This document shows, one piece after another, positions 24,413 through 34,500 of a stretch of DNA of 53,384 bases; positions within the stretch are counted from its first letter, which is position 1, and each line of letters opens with the position of its first letter. Below the pieces are notes generated by a model. It was not told where the DNA came from and made no database searches. It saw nothing but the letters and a program-made list of their open reading frames with translations. Where the stretch lies: the IMG/VR virus record IMGVR_UViG_3300030104_001707, positions 1 to 53,384 of that record. The stretch is one strand, 5' to 3'. The DNA comes from a virus. The position numbers and the translations under genes were made by a program.

Positions 24413-25897
24413 ATGCGTACAGTACCACCAACAGAAAAAGGTAAATACAAAGCGTTTGCATCTGGTGCTATAACTAATGGTAAGCCTGTAATTGTTAATG
24501 CTGATGGTACTGTTAGCATTACAACTTCTTCTTCTTCTGTTACACAAAGTTTAGGTTCAGAGACAACCTTTACTGCTAATTCTGCTGAACACGTTTCTAC
24601 TGTTTTTGATTCTAATGCAGGAAAAACAGTCATAGCGTGGAACGATAATGCTAGTCAAGGTACAGCAAGAGTTGGAACAGTATCTGGCACTAGTATTAGT
24701 TATGGTACAGCAGTTGTATTTGAAAACGCAAATTCAAAAGATATTACTATGGCATTTGATAGCAATTCAAATAAGGTAGTTATTTCTTATAGAGATTACG
24801 GTAACTCTCAATATGGTACAGCGATTGTTGGTACAGTTAGCGGTACTGATATTAGTTTTGGATCTCCTGTTGTGTATGAAAGTGCTAGTGCTGCAGATTC
24901 TTCTATAGCGTTTGATAGTAGCAATAATAAAGTTGTTATAGTTTATTATGATGAAGGTAACAGTAATTATGGAAAAGCTATTGTAGGAACGGTAAGTGGA
25001 ACGTCAATTAGTTTTGGTTCTGCTGCTACATACGAATCAGGCGGTAAAGCGCAGTATAATGATGTTGTGTTTGATAGCAGTAATAATAGAATGGTGATTG
25101 TGTATAGAGATGTTTCTAACTCTAATCAAGGCACTGTTATAATAGGTACAGTATCTGGCACTAGTATTAGTTACGGTACTGCTGTTGTGTTTGATAGTGG
25201 AAATACACAAGAGATAGAAGTAGCTTTTGATAGCAATTCAAATAGAGTAGTTATTGTTTATCGAGATGGCAATAATTCAAATTATGGGACAGCCATTGTT
25301 GGCGCAGTAGACACTAGTGATAACAGTATTAGTTTTGGAACTCCTGTTGTGTATCATGCTGGAACAATAGGTGCAAATTTAGGTAATGCTATTGCATTTG
25401 ATAACAACGTTAATAAAGTAGTTGTAGCATTTGTAGATGGTAGTGATTCTAATCATGGAAAATTTGTAGTAGGAACTGTAGACTCCTCTGACAATAGTAT
25501 TAGTTTTACGAGTGCTACTGATTTTAATAGTGCTAGTACAACTTTGTATGCAAAAGCTATGAGTGTTGATACAACTAATAATAGGGTTGTACTTGGATAT
25601 AGAGATGATGGTAACTCTACTTATGGAACCGCTATTGTTCTTCAAGTAGCTGGTACTGCTACTGCATATAACCTCACCACAGAAAACTACATAGGTATAG
25701 CATCAGGTGGTACTTATGCAGATGGACAGAGCGTAACTGTAGATACAATAGGCACAGTAAATGCTGATCAGTCTAGCTTAACAGCAGGGCAACAGTATTT
25801 TGTGCAAGGAGATGGTACACTTGGATTAACAGCAGACAGCACAAGTGTCGTAGCAGGTACTGCCATATCTGCAACAGAATTAATAGTAAAGGAATGA
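24413..25897 (+). CDS. seven-bladed beta-propeller tail protein 3
   Basis: The 494-residue protein starts at ATG 24413, two bases after the previous gene. It is organised like the first propeller gene: N-terminal module (ASGAITNGKPVIVNADGTVS), seven blades (about residues 60-415; for example AFDSNSNKVVISYRDYGNS), then the C-terminal module (NLTTENYIGIASGG and ATELIVKE). Blade sequences are closer to propeller 1 than to the first half of protein 2. Tandem duplication followed by divergence is the simplest history. The likely role is binding to host surface receptors. Confidence 0.75.
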   Translation: MRTVPPTEKGKYKAFASGAITNGKPVIVNADGTVSITTSSSSVTQSLGSETTFTANSAEHVSTVFDSNAGKTVIAWNDNASQGTARVGTVSGTSISYGTAVVFENANSKDITMAFDSNSNKVVISYRDYGNSQYGTAIVGTVSGTDISFGSPVVYESASAADSSIAFDSSNNKVVIVYYDEGNSNYGKAIVGTVSGTSISFGSAATYESGGKAQYNDVVFDSSNNRMVIVYRDVSNSNQGTVIIGTVSGTSISYGTAVVFDSGNTQEIEVAFDSNSNRVVIVYRDGNNSNYGTAIVGAVDTSDNSISFGTPVVYHAGTIGANLGNAIAFDNNVNKVVVAFVDGSDSNHGKFVVGTVDSSDNSISFTSATDFNSASTTLYAKAMSVDTTNNRVVLGYRDDGNSTYGTAIVLQVAGTATAYNLTTENYIGIASGGTYADGQSVTVDTIGTVNADQSSLTAGQQYFVQGDGTLGLTADSTSVVAGTAISATELIVKE

Positions 25898-25900
25898 TTT

Positions 25901-26140
25901 ATGGAAGCAATATCACCAGTAATTTTCTGGAACGTAGTACTAACGCTGGTGATTGCACCTGCAATATGGATGTTCAGAAATCTTATGGCAGAGGTTAAGC
26001 GCATAGATATATTGTTAAATAGAACAAGAGAAGACTACTCTACTAAACATGAATTGCGTGAAGATATGAAAATGGTATCAGACGCATTATATAGATTAGA
26101 GGATAAATTAGATAAAGTATTAGAAAGAGGAGGAAAGTAA
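25901..26140 (+). CDS. small membrane protein with coiled coil, holin- or spanin-like
   Basis: The 79-residue protein has one N-terminal membrane helix (VIFWNVVLTLVIAPAIWMF, about residues 7-25). A long charged helix follows (MAEVKRIDILLNRTREDYST, then ELREDMKMVSDALYRLEDKL). The pattern is common in marine phages after tail-fibre genes. Membrane anchoring plus a coiled coil could fit a type of holin, a lysis regulator or a membrane-linked assembly factor. The last bases (AGAGGAGGAAAG) serve as the ribosome site of the next gene. Confidence 0.6.
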   Translation: MEAISPVIFWNVVLTLVIAPAIWMFRNLMAEVKRIDILLNRTREDYSTKHELREDMKMVSDALYRLEDKLDKVLERGGK

Positions 26141-26141
26141 G

Positions 26142-27296
26142 ATGGCTGAAGAACCAAAACAATTAAATGATAACGAAGCATTAAGTTATTTACAAAATCC
26201 AAATAACTCTGATTTAATAACTCATTTTGAGGGTTTATCGCCAGAGCAAAAAGCATCCTCTGGTGGAAATCTTATAGATTTTGCAAAAATTCATTATGAT
26301 CTTGCAGGTAGAGCCGAAAATAGACAAATTGAAGCACCAGTAGAAACTCAAACATTTAGTTTATCTGCTGAAGATAGAAGTAGTCTTATTGATGATATAA
26401 AAAGTAATATACCTGCATCTTCAGTAGATCGGAGTGTTAGTATTAGCCAAACAGGGCCAGAAATAGATTATGGTCGTATTCAAGGTTTTGTAGGTGTTCC
26501 TGAAATTAGAGATGAAGAAGGTAATATCACTCAACAGGCAACAGGTATATACGCCCAACAGCCACAATTACCTCCAGGATTAATGGCATCACAAGAAGCT
26601 ACTCAACAGGCAATAGGTCAGGCAGCAGTTGATCCAGACACAGGAGAAGTAATACAACCTGCAACACTATTTGAAGGTCAGTCTGCATTAGGTGCTGGTC
26701 AGGCACAGTTAGAAACACAGTTAGGAGCAGGTCAGGCAGGACTTATGGCAGGACAACAGGTACTAGGTGCAGGACAAGAAACAATGGGTCAGGCAATAGG
26801 TGTTCCAGATGAACAACAACCTCAAACATTGTTTGGTGGTCAGAGGACATTAGGTCAGGGTCAGGCAGGTATTCAAACAGGAGTTACTGGATTAGGTAAA
26901 GATTTAAGTAGTTTAACAGGAAATATCAGTGATTTTGAAAAAATGCAAAGAGCATATCAAACTAGGGCTGAAGGACAAAGAGCGCAAGGTAGAGAAATTG
27001 GTATGACTACTAGAGATCAGTTAGAAGATCAGTTAAGAACTGTAGGATCTCAAACTAATAGAATTGCTGAACAACAGGCACAACAAAGACGATTAGGTAT
27101 GATGGGTCCACCACCACAAGCACAACAGCCCCCAGTTATGCCACAAGCACAACAGGCCACTCAGGCAGCACAAATAGCAGGACAAAACCTTAGAAGTTTT
27201 GCTCCTCAAGGTGGTGGTATGATGGGTCCAACTGGTCCTGTTGCGGTAGATCCTAGAGATCAAGTCGGTTTTGGACCTACTAGAAGTCCAGTTTAA
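26142..27296 (+). CDS. glutamine-rich virion-like protein, 384 aa
   Basis: The product has 384 residues. About residues 1-75 are helical and acidic. From about 150 to the end the protein is rich in glutamine, glycine and alanine, with repeats such as GQSALGAGQAQLETQLGAG and GQAGLMAGQQVLGAGQ, and a proline/methionine-rich end. No known domain was recognised. The gene sits between the tail proteins and the internal-virion-like genes, so a structural role (internal or tail-associated) is likely. Low-complexity regions of this kind are often seen in ejected podovirus proteins. Confidence 0.55.
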   Translation: MAEEPKQLNDNEALSYLQNPNNSDLITHFEGLSPEQKASSGGNLIDFAKIHYDLAGRAENRQIEAPVETQTFSLSAEDRSSLIDDIKSNIPASSVDRSVSISQTGPEIDYGRIQGFVGVPEIRDEEGNITQQATGIYAQQPQLPPGLMASQEATQQAIGQAAVDPDTGEVIQPATLFEGQSALGAGQAQLETQLGAGQAGLMAGQQVLGAGQETMGQAIGVPDEQQPQTLFGGQRTLGQGQAGIQTGVTGLGKDLSSLTGNISDFEKMQRAYQTRAEGQRAQGREIGMTTRDQLEDQLRTVGSQTNRIAEQQAQQRRLGMMGPPPQAQQPPVMPQAQQATQAAQIAGQNLRSFAPQGGGMMGPTGPVAVDPRDQVGFGPTRSPV

Positions 27297-27308
27297 TAGG
27301 AGAACAAG

Positions 27309-29321
27309 ATGGCTACTCCAGGAACTACAAGAATACGAGGAGGATCATATGAAATATTTGATCCTACTTATGGTGACGATGGTGAATTTCGTAGAATGTC
27401 TCTTAAAGAGATTCAGGATGCAGGAATAACTTTACCTGAAAACTTTGGAGGGTTTGGAGAAACTCCCCAAGGAAAGGTAAGAAGTATAGATCCAAATACA
27501 GGTTTGTATGTATTTACAGATCCTCCACCTGATCCTAATGCTCCTCCACCACCTAAAACACCAGAGCAGATAGCACAGGAACAGTTTGATCAGTCTATTT
27601 CATCTTACTTAGATCCTCAAGGCAATATTCGTGAAGACTTAATGGGTGGTGATTTCAACCTTAATGCACAACAGTTAAGAGATTTAAATGCTCAAGGCAA
27701 TACTGCACAGTTAGATGCTGCCCTTGAAAACTTAAAAGGCAGACAGACAGCTAGAGATACTGGATTTTTAGGTGCATTTGATGATCCAACTAAAGTACAG
27801 GCATTCTTAGGAGCGCAGGGTACTAAAGCAGGTAATGTAGATGCTTATGGTCAATTAACTGCTCAAGGCCAACAGGAACAGATGGCAGTTAATCCTCAAT
27901 TAGTACAAGGAACATTTGATCAACAGGCTTACTTGGATGCAAATCCAGATGTTGCACAAGCCATCCAAAGAGGAGACTTTACATCTGCTCAACAACATTA
28001 TGATACTTTTGGCAAGTTTGAGGGAAGAGGCGAACCTAAAAAAGGCGGTACTGAATTTAAACCTATACTGCAAACTGTTCAACCTGAAGAATTAATGGAC
28101 CCTGCTAGATATCAGGTAGATCCTAGAGGTATTGTAGCTCCTACTTCAACAGTTCAAAATGTGCAGACAGGTGTAGCTCAACCTAAAGTAGATGCTAGAA
28201 CAACTGTAGCTGCAACATCTTTACCTCAAGTACAGGAACAAGAGATAACAGCAGCTAGACAAGCTGATCTAAGAGATTTAGTATCTGCACAGGAAGAACA
28301 GGTAGCAGTAGAGTCTACAGTACAGGGTCAGATTGCTAGTCTTACTTCTCAGTTTGATGGTGGTGAGATACCATCATGGGCTGCACCATCAATACGATTA
28401 GCAGAACAAAGGTTAGCTGCACGAGGTATGGGTGCATCAAGTATGGCAGGAGCATCTATAGTACAGGCTGCTATGGAAGCTGCTACTCCTATAGCTGCTG
28501 CTGATGCTCAGACGTTTGCTAGATTTCAACAAGCTAATTTAAATAACAGACAACAAGCAGAAGTTTTAAATGCACAACAAACCTTACAATTAGATTTAGC
28601 TAATTTAAATAATCAGCAACAGGCAAACGTATTAAACTCACAGCAAAGAGTACAGGCTATATTTAATGATCAGGCAGCAGTAAACTCATCCAGACAGTTT
28701 AACGCGAAGAACGAACAGCAGAATGATCAGTTCTTTGCATCTATGTTTAATGAGACAAGTAAGTTTAATGCACAACAGCAGAATGCAATATCACAGTTTA
28801 ACGCTGGTCAAGAAAACACTATGTCTCAGTTTAATGCTACACTAGAAAATCAAAGAGAGCAGTTTAATACTAAGAATAGTATTCTCATAGATCAGTCTAA
28901 TACTGTATGGCGTAGACAGATAAACACACAAAACACTGCTCTACAGAATGCAGCCAATCAGATGAATGTTATGAATAGATTTAACATGAGCCAGACTGCA
29001 TTAAACAATCGTTGGCAACAGTTTAGAGACAACGAGTTTTGGGCTAGAACAACAGCTAGAGATAATGACCAGTATGCTAAGAAGGTTGCGTATGCATCAT
29101 TTATATATAATAAAAATGCTGACAATGCTTTTGCAAGTAAGGTTGGTGCTTTAGCTTTTGATGTTGTATCTGGTTTAGGTCAAGAGTTTGGCGGTGATTT
29201 AGTAGATGGTGTTAGGGATTTCTTTGGTGGTACTAGTGATCCAATAATTGATACCGATCCTTTTGGTTTCGCACAGGATTTTGGTGGTGTAGGTGGTGGA
29301 AACGAATTAGATTTAGTTTAA
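27309..29321 (+). CDS. large asparagine/glutamine-rich internal virion-like protein
   Basis: The 670-residue protein has a short N-terminal domain (ATPGTTRIRGGSYEIFDPTY). Near residues 204-245 there is a YLDANPDVAQAI then HYDTFGKFEGRGE motif, like a segment of the 741-aa protein at 9110. From about 320 to 590 there is a long helical region rich in glutamine and asparagine with repeats such as SKFNAQQQNAISQFNAGQEN. The protein ends with a glycine/aspartate-rich tail. Long glutamine-rich helical proteins in this position often act as internal core proteins that are ejected with DNA. No enzyme domain was seen. Confidence 0.6.
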   Translation: MATPGTTRIRGGSYEIFDPTYGDDGEFRRMSLKEIQDAGITLPENFGGFGETPQGKVRSIDPNTGLYVFTDPPPDPNAPPPPKTPEQIAQEQFDQSISSYLDPQGNIREDLMGGDFNLNAQQLRDLNAQGNTAQLDAALENLKGRQTARDTGFLGAFDDPTKVQAFLGAQGTKAGNVDAYGQLTAQGQQEQMAVNPQLVQGTFDQQAYLDANPDVAQAIQRGDFTSAQQHYDTFGKFEGRGEPKKGGTEFKPILQTVQPEELMDPARYQVDPRGIVAPTSTVQNVQTGVAQPKVDARTTVAATSLPQVQEQEITAARQADLRDLVSAQEEQVAVESTVQGQIASLTSQFDGGEIPSWAAPSIRLAEQRLAARGMGASSMAGASIVQAAMEAATPIAAADAQTFARFQQANLNNRQQAEVLNAQQTLQLDLANLNNQQQANVLNSQQRVQAIFNDQAAVNSSRQFNAKNEQQNDQFFASMFNETSKFNAQQQNAISQFNAGQENTMSQFNATLENQREQFNTKNSILIDQSNTVWRRQINTQNTALQNAANQMNVMNRFNMSQTALNNRWQQFRDNEFWARTTARDNDQYAKKVAYASFIYNKNADNAFASKVGALAFDVVSGLGQEFGGDLVDGVRDFFGGTSDPIIDTDPFGFAQDFGGVGGGNELDLV

Positions 29322-29335
29322 TTAGGAGACAATAG

Positions 29336-29656
29336 ATGGTAGCTGATCCGACAAGTATGGCAGTAACTCTAGGCTTTAAAGCACTAGGTAAAATATTTGG
29401 CAGTAAAGGTCAAAAAAAAACTACACCAGAGGATATGGCTAAAGCTGGAATAGCTCAAGAGGGTTATAGAACACCTGCCAAAATATCCATAAGTAAACCA
29501 GATACAGGTAGATTAGCTAAATCTGATGCCAGTGCAGAAATGTATGATTACTATAGAATGGTTGCAACAGCTAAACTCGTAGCAGATAGACTAGATCCAG
29601 AAAAAGGTACGCAAGTGGGTGAGTACGGTGCTATTAAGCAGGGTTCGATAACGTAG
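29336..29656 (+). CDS. hypothetical virion-region protein, 106 aa
   Basis: The 106-residue protein starts at ATG 29336 after AGGAGAC. It opens with VADPTSMAVTLGFKALGKIF, a short amphipathic helix, then a lysine-rich segment and a helical C-terminal part (YYRMVATAKLVADRLDPEK). I do not recognise the family. Small proteins like this occur among internal virion genes of marine podoviruses. Its place between two probable virion proteins is the only clue to its role. Confidence 0.55.
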   Translation: MVADPTSMAVTLGFKALGKIFGSKGQKKTTPEDMAKAGIAQEGYRTPAKISISKPDTGRLAKSDASAEMYDYYRMVATAKLVADRLDPEKGTQVGEYGAIKQGSIT

Positions 29657-29669
29657 GAGGTAGTAGAAT

Positions 29670-30158
29670 ATGTTAAATGAATTTTTAGGGGATGGGCCTA
29701 TTCCAGGATCTTCTTTTGTTGAAGAAGTTGGTACTGCTAAATGGCAGAAACCTCCGAAAATATCCTTACCTACTGAAGCTTTTCAACATTTTATAGATGT
29801 ATTGGCTAAAGAAGATAACTATGAAAAAATAGTATTTTGTATGGATGAAGGATTACCTATAGAAGGTATTACTAATACTATAGTTAATAACATGACTGCT
29901 AGTGGTCTTATTAGTTATGACGTAGCTCTTTTAATAACGCCCGAAATAGGTAGAGTACTTGAAGCTGTAGCTAAAAAAGCAGAAATAGATTATGTTATGG
30001 CTATTCCTCGTAAGGTAGATACTAGCTTTGTTGAAGCCCAGATTAAAAAGATTGAAGAAGAAGAGGGTCTTGCTCCATCCGATTCAGAAGAAGAACCTGA
30101 AAAGGAAGAGGTAGAAGATAAGGAAGAACCAAAGCGTAAAGGTTTGATGGGAGCGTAG
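29670..30158 (+). CDS. hypothetical virion-region protein, 162 aa
   Basis: The product has 162 residues. Residues 25-125 look globular and helical (EAFQHFIDVLAKEDNYEKIV, then LITPEIGRVLEAVAKKAEID). The rest is a very acidic tail rich in glutamate, ending in KRKGLMGA. No known domain was recognised. It starts after GGAGGTAG and ends two bases before the next gene. The acidic tail suggests contact with a basic partner, perhaps the neighbouring lysine-rich protein. A minor virion or assembly role is inferred from context. Confidence 0.55.
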   Translation: MLNEFLGDGPIPGSSFVEEVGTAKWQKPPKISLPTEAFQHFIDVLAKEDNYEKIVFCMDEGLPIEGITNTIVNNMTASGLISYDVALLITPEIGRVLEAVAKKAEIDYVMAIPRKVDTSFVEAQIKKIEEEEGLAPSDSEEEPEKEEVEDKEEPKRKGLMGA

Positions 30159-30159
30159 T

Positions 30160-31548
30160 ATGTCATTTTTCAAAAGGGCGGTAGTAGGAGCATTAGAGCG
30201 TAGAGAAGAAGTAAGAGATGCTAATCAACTTAAATACGAAGCAGATGTAACTGCTGGTATAACTAAATTAAACGAAGCTGAGAAAGAAATGAAGAAGAAC
30301 AATTTAATTGTTCGTAATAGAAAAAAATTAATAACTCCTATAGGTATGAATGTATTTAACGAAACAGGTTATAAATTTAGTGAGCCAGTGCTTTTAAATG
30401 TGCTTATGTCATCTAAAGGTGATGCGGATCTGGCAACAGATACTTTAGTTAGAATGGCAAAAAGTAGAACTCCTGATACCACAACTACGGTAACAGACGG
30501 TATGGAAGGATTTACTCAAGAATCAGCCTCTACAAGAGATTTAAGCGATATGTCTGGAGATACAACTAGAGCATTGCAGGATGCATCTAGTATGATCAGC
30601 ACTACAAGTACTCAGTTACCATCGCAACAAAAAGCATTAATTACCACAAAAGAAAATGAAAGAACACAAAGGTATGGTGGTGGTTTTGCTGGTAATATCT
30701 TGAATACTTTACTTGGGGGAGTATCTGGGCCTTCTGTACGAGAGGCGGTAAAAGAAAGATATTCTTCTATGTTTAGAACACCTGAAGAAGGTGAACAGGC
30801 ATATACTGATGCTATGAATTATATGGAAGAAGTAAGGGATAAAGGAGAGGCATCGACTGTTCCTGACTTACCTCCCAATATGTTAGCAGACATTCAAAGA
30901 GAAACTCGTAAAGCTAAAAAATATGAAACATTTGAAAAAAATCTTGTAACAGAAGTTCCTAGACAATTAAATGATTTAAAAAATCTAATTATAAATAAAA
31001 ATCCTGATCGATTACAACAACTAGCAGCAATGGTTAATAAGTCTTCCCTAAGTAACAGTGACTTAGCAGGTTTACCTGAAACCATACAAAGACAAGTAAA
31101 AGAATTTATGAAAATAAAAGAGGAAACTATAAGGGGTTCTACATCTATTTTTAATAATACAAATGTAAATAGTGCAGTTTCTGCAACACAACAATTTTTA
31201 AATACTCCAATAGGTGCAGATGGAAAAACACAACTGGATATTTTTCAGGAAAGAATGATTGGAGGTACAAACAAACGGTCTTCAAAACCTATAACAAGTA
31301 AACCAAATGCTAAAAAGATAAAGTCTTCTGTTCCTACTGTAGATTTATCTGAAGGAACTAAACTATCTTTTGAACAACTTATGAACTTAGCAAATACAGA
31401 TGACAGAGAAGCATTTATAAAAAAATACAGAAAACAAGCAAAAACAATAAGAGATCCTAATAGTAATACTTTAGCTCATCTTTACGTTATAGAAGGAAAC
31501 AGGTATGTTGTTTCTTCTAATTTTGATACCATTAGAAAAATAAAGTAA
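30160..31548 (+). CDS. hypothetical internal virion-region protein, 462 aa
   Basis: The 462-residue protein is mainly helical and charged. It starts MSFFKRAVVGALERREEVRD and has a mid-region with GGGFAGNILNTLLGGVSGP. The C-terminal domain (about 395-462) includes LSFEQLMNLANTDDREAFIK and a short beta pattern ending VVSSNFDTIRKIK. It lies directly before the 1229-aa probable internal core protein, so it may be part of the same ejected complex. No lytic or other enzyme motif was seen. The family is not recognised. Confidence 0.55.
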   Translation: MSFFKRAVVGALERREEVRDANQLKYEADVTAGITKLNEAEKEMKKNNLIVRNRKKLITPIGMNVFNETGYKFSEPVLLNVLMSSKGDADLATDTLVRMAKSRTPDTTTTVTDGMEGFTQESASTRDLSDMSGDTTRALQDASSMISTTSTQLPSQQKALITTKENERTQRYGGGFAGNILNTLLGGVSGPSVREAVKERYSSMFRTPEEGEQAYTDAMNYMEEVRDKGEASTVPDLPPNMLADIQRETRKAKKYETFEKNLVTEVPRQLNDLKNLIINKNPDRLQQLAAMVNKSSLSNSDLAGLPETIQRQVKEFMKIKEETIRGSTSIFNNTNVNSAVSATQQFLNTPIGADGKTQLDIFQERMIGGTNKRSSKPITSKPNAKKIKSSVPTVDLSEGTKLSFEQLMNLANTDDREAFIKKYRKQAKTIRDPNSNTLAHLYVIEGNRYVVSSNFDTIRKIK

Positions 31549-31567
31549 TTAAAGAAAGCATATACAC

Positions 31568-34500
31568 ATGAAAAATTCTATGGATAATCTTAGCTATGAA
31601 AAACTTTTAGAAAACAAAGAGTTTTTAAATAATACTCGTAATGTATTATACGATAGTTTTGGCGAAGACCATGTTCTAAGTACGGATGAAGAAATTTTAG
31701 ACGCTTTTTATGAAAATTTTAGAGAGGTAGATACTAACACGGTTGATGCATATCAACTTTGGAGTGCTACAAATGGTGATCTTAACGATACTCAAAAAGA
31801 CGAATTAAGACAATCATACGAAGTATATCGCGCATTACCTAGTTTTTGGGAAGATGATTCTGCTTCTAATGTTCAGGCATTTTGGGATTATGCCTCTGCT
31901 ATTTTTACTGATCCTGCCACATATTTAGGAATAGCTACTGGTGGTATTGCTAGTGTTGCAACAAAAGCATCTGCATATGGTGCGATAAGAGCAGGTCTAC
32001 AAACATCCTTACAAGCAGGTCGTAAAGCTACTCTTAACTCTGCTATGGCAGGTGTTGCTACAGATACCGTAGCTAGTGTTTTAACAGATGCAGAAATACA
32101 AGGCGTAGAACGAAGAATAAATTATAGAGAAGATGGCTATGATTTTTCTCAAGCAGGATTAGCTGCTGCCGCTGCTATTGTTCCTGGAGCAGCTATAGGT
32201 CTTACAGGTAGAGCGTTAAAAGGTTTAAGTAAATCTGATACTATGATGCAAAATGTAGCAGAAGGTAAAAGAATTTATTTAGAAAATTCAGAAGCAGGTA
32301 AAGCATTTCTTGATGGTAAAGTAGTTGAGGGTAGTTTTGTTCAAGTTAATGATAAAAACATATTAAAAGGTGATGCAGTAGACCGTATGGCTTATGTAGA
32401 TAGTATTAATACAGATAAAAATACCTATACTGTTAATGTAGGTTTTGATGAGTTAGGTGATGCTATAACTAAAGAAGTAAATATGGATAAAGTAAAATTA
32501 GTTGATCCTTTTGATACTAAAGTTACTAGAAAAATAGAAAGACAAATTCAAGGTGCTGCTAAAATATATAACACTGAAAGAGCGCAATTAGGTTATAAAG
32601 ATTTTCAAAAAGAAATGAAAGAGGTTTTGGAAGCAAGAGGAGTTACTAAAAAACAATTAGAAGAGTTAGATGAAGGCGTTGAATTTGTCTTATCAGAATC
32701 CGCAGTAAAAAAAGTACATGGAGCATTTTTAGATATTATGCAGGATTCTGGTATATCTTATAATCCTAATAAAGCAATATCCGTTATGGTAGAAGATGTC
32801 CTTGCTAGTAACCCTAAAGGATTTGGTACAGATGATTTTGTAAGAATACTGGATTCTCATGGTGTTAGTAACATAGAGATGTTAGGCGTAATGATGGGTG
32901 AAACATTATCAAAAGCCTATAGAGGTACAGTATATAAGTCTGCATCTACATTAGGTAAATTAAGTGGATTAAGTAAAAAAGCAAGAAAACTAGCTATAGA
33001 AAAAGAGTTAGATGTAACTTTTGGAGGAAACTTTCAAAAACTTACAGGTGGAATGCGTACAGAAGCTCAGTTTAGAGGTATAAAAGACGGTAGGCAATAT
33101 GCCGAAGAGGTATTAGGAACAACTGAACTTAGTAAAGAAACAGAAGCATACTACACTGCTTTACTTGCAGAACGAAACAATATAGATAAGATGGTTAAAT
33201 TATATGGTCCTATTGCACACAGAGGAGATCAATGGAACAGAATGATCCGTTTAGGTATGATTGCTCAACCAGCCACAACTTGTCGTAATATTATGGGTGG
33301 TTTAATTAGATCTCCAATGGATTGTACTACAAGAACTTTTGATAATATATTAACAGTGGCTATGTCAAAAATTACAGGAACTACTATTCGTCCAGTTAAT
33401 CTTTCTGATGGATTTGAACATTTAACTTCTTTGTTATCTCCTCAAGAATATAATGAAATGGCTAAGTTAATAATGTCTAAAAAACCTTTAGCTGCTGACT
33501 TAATAAAAGGCCCAGAAGGTTACTTGCAAACCGCTAAAATAGCTCAGACTATGAATGGAGATAAAGGTGGATTTGTAAATAAAGTATTAGGATATGGATT
33601 TGATCCTCTAGAACGTGGTCTAATTCATGCAAACGTACTAAATAGTGTGCAAGATAAGTATATGAAGTCTCAATCTTTTATTGTAGGATTAAGGCAGTCT
33701 ATGTCAAGAGAAAATTTAGATCTTGATGATTTTATAAGAAATGGTAAAATACAAGATATTGATGATCGTTTTATAGCTGACGGTATGCAATGGGCTTTTG
33801 AATATAACTACCAAGCTAACATACGAGGCGATACAGCTTTAACTAGATTTGCTGTAGAAACAATAAACAAGCTATCTAATGTTCCTTATATAGGATCTGC
33901 ACTAGCACCGTTTCCTAAGTTTATGATAAATAGTATGAAATTTATGTACGAACATTCTATTGTAGGTTTACCTGAATCTATAGCAAAAATGAAAAGAGGG
34001 TTTGGAAAAGAAGGTAATCAGTTTTTACAACAAGAAGGAATAAAAGCTCTTAGTAGACAAGCAAGTGGAGCATCTTTATTATTGATGGCATATGCTATAA
34101 GAACATCTGAACTTGGTGGTGAGCTTTGGCATGATCTTATAGATGATACAGGTAATGCACAAGATATAGGCACTTGGTATCCTTTAGCTCCTGCTTTGTG
34201 GTTTGCTGATGGTATAGTTCAATTTGGCGAACAACTAGACGGAAAAAGCGATATGGGAGATTTTAAAGAGGCTTGGCTTTTAGACACTATGAAAGCATTA
34301 GGTGGTCCTTCCAGTAGATCTGGAATATGGAAAGAAATTGATAAAAATTTTCTAGAAGGGATTATATCTGGAGATGCTAACAGTAAAGAAGAGTTACTAA
34401 ATGGTATGGGTAGAGCTATGGGAACTATACTAGGTGCTTTAGCTACACCATTAAAGCTAGGTTCTGAAGTACTTGCAGAAACGAATGCTTTTGGATTTGA

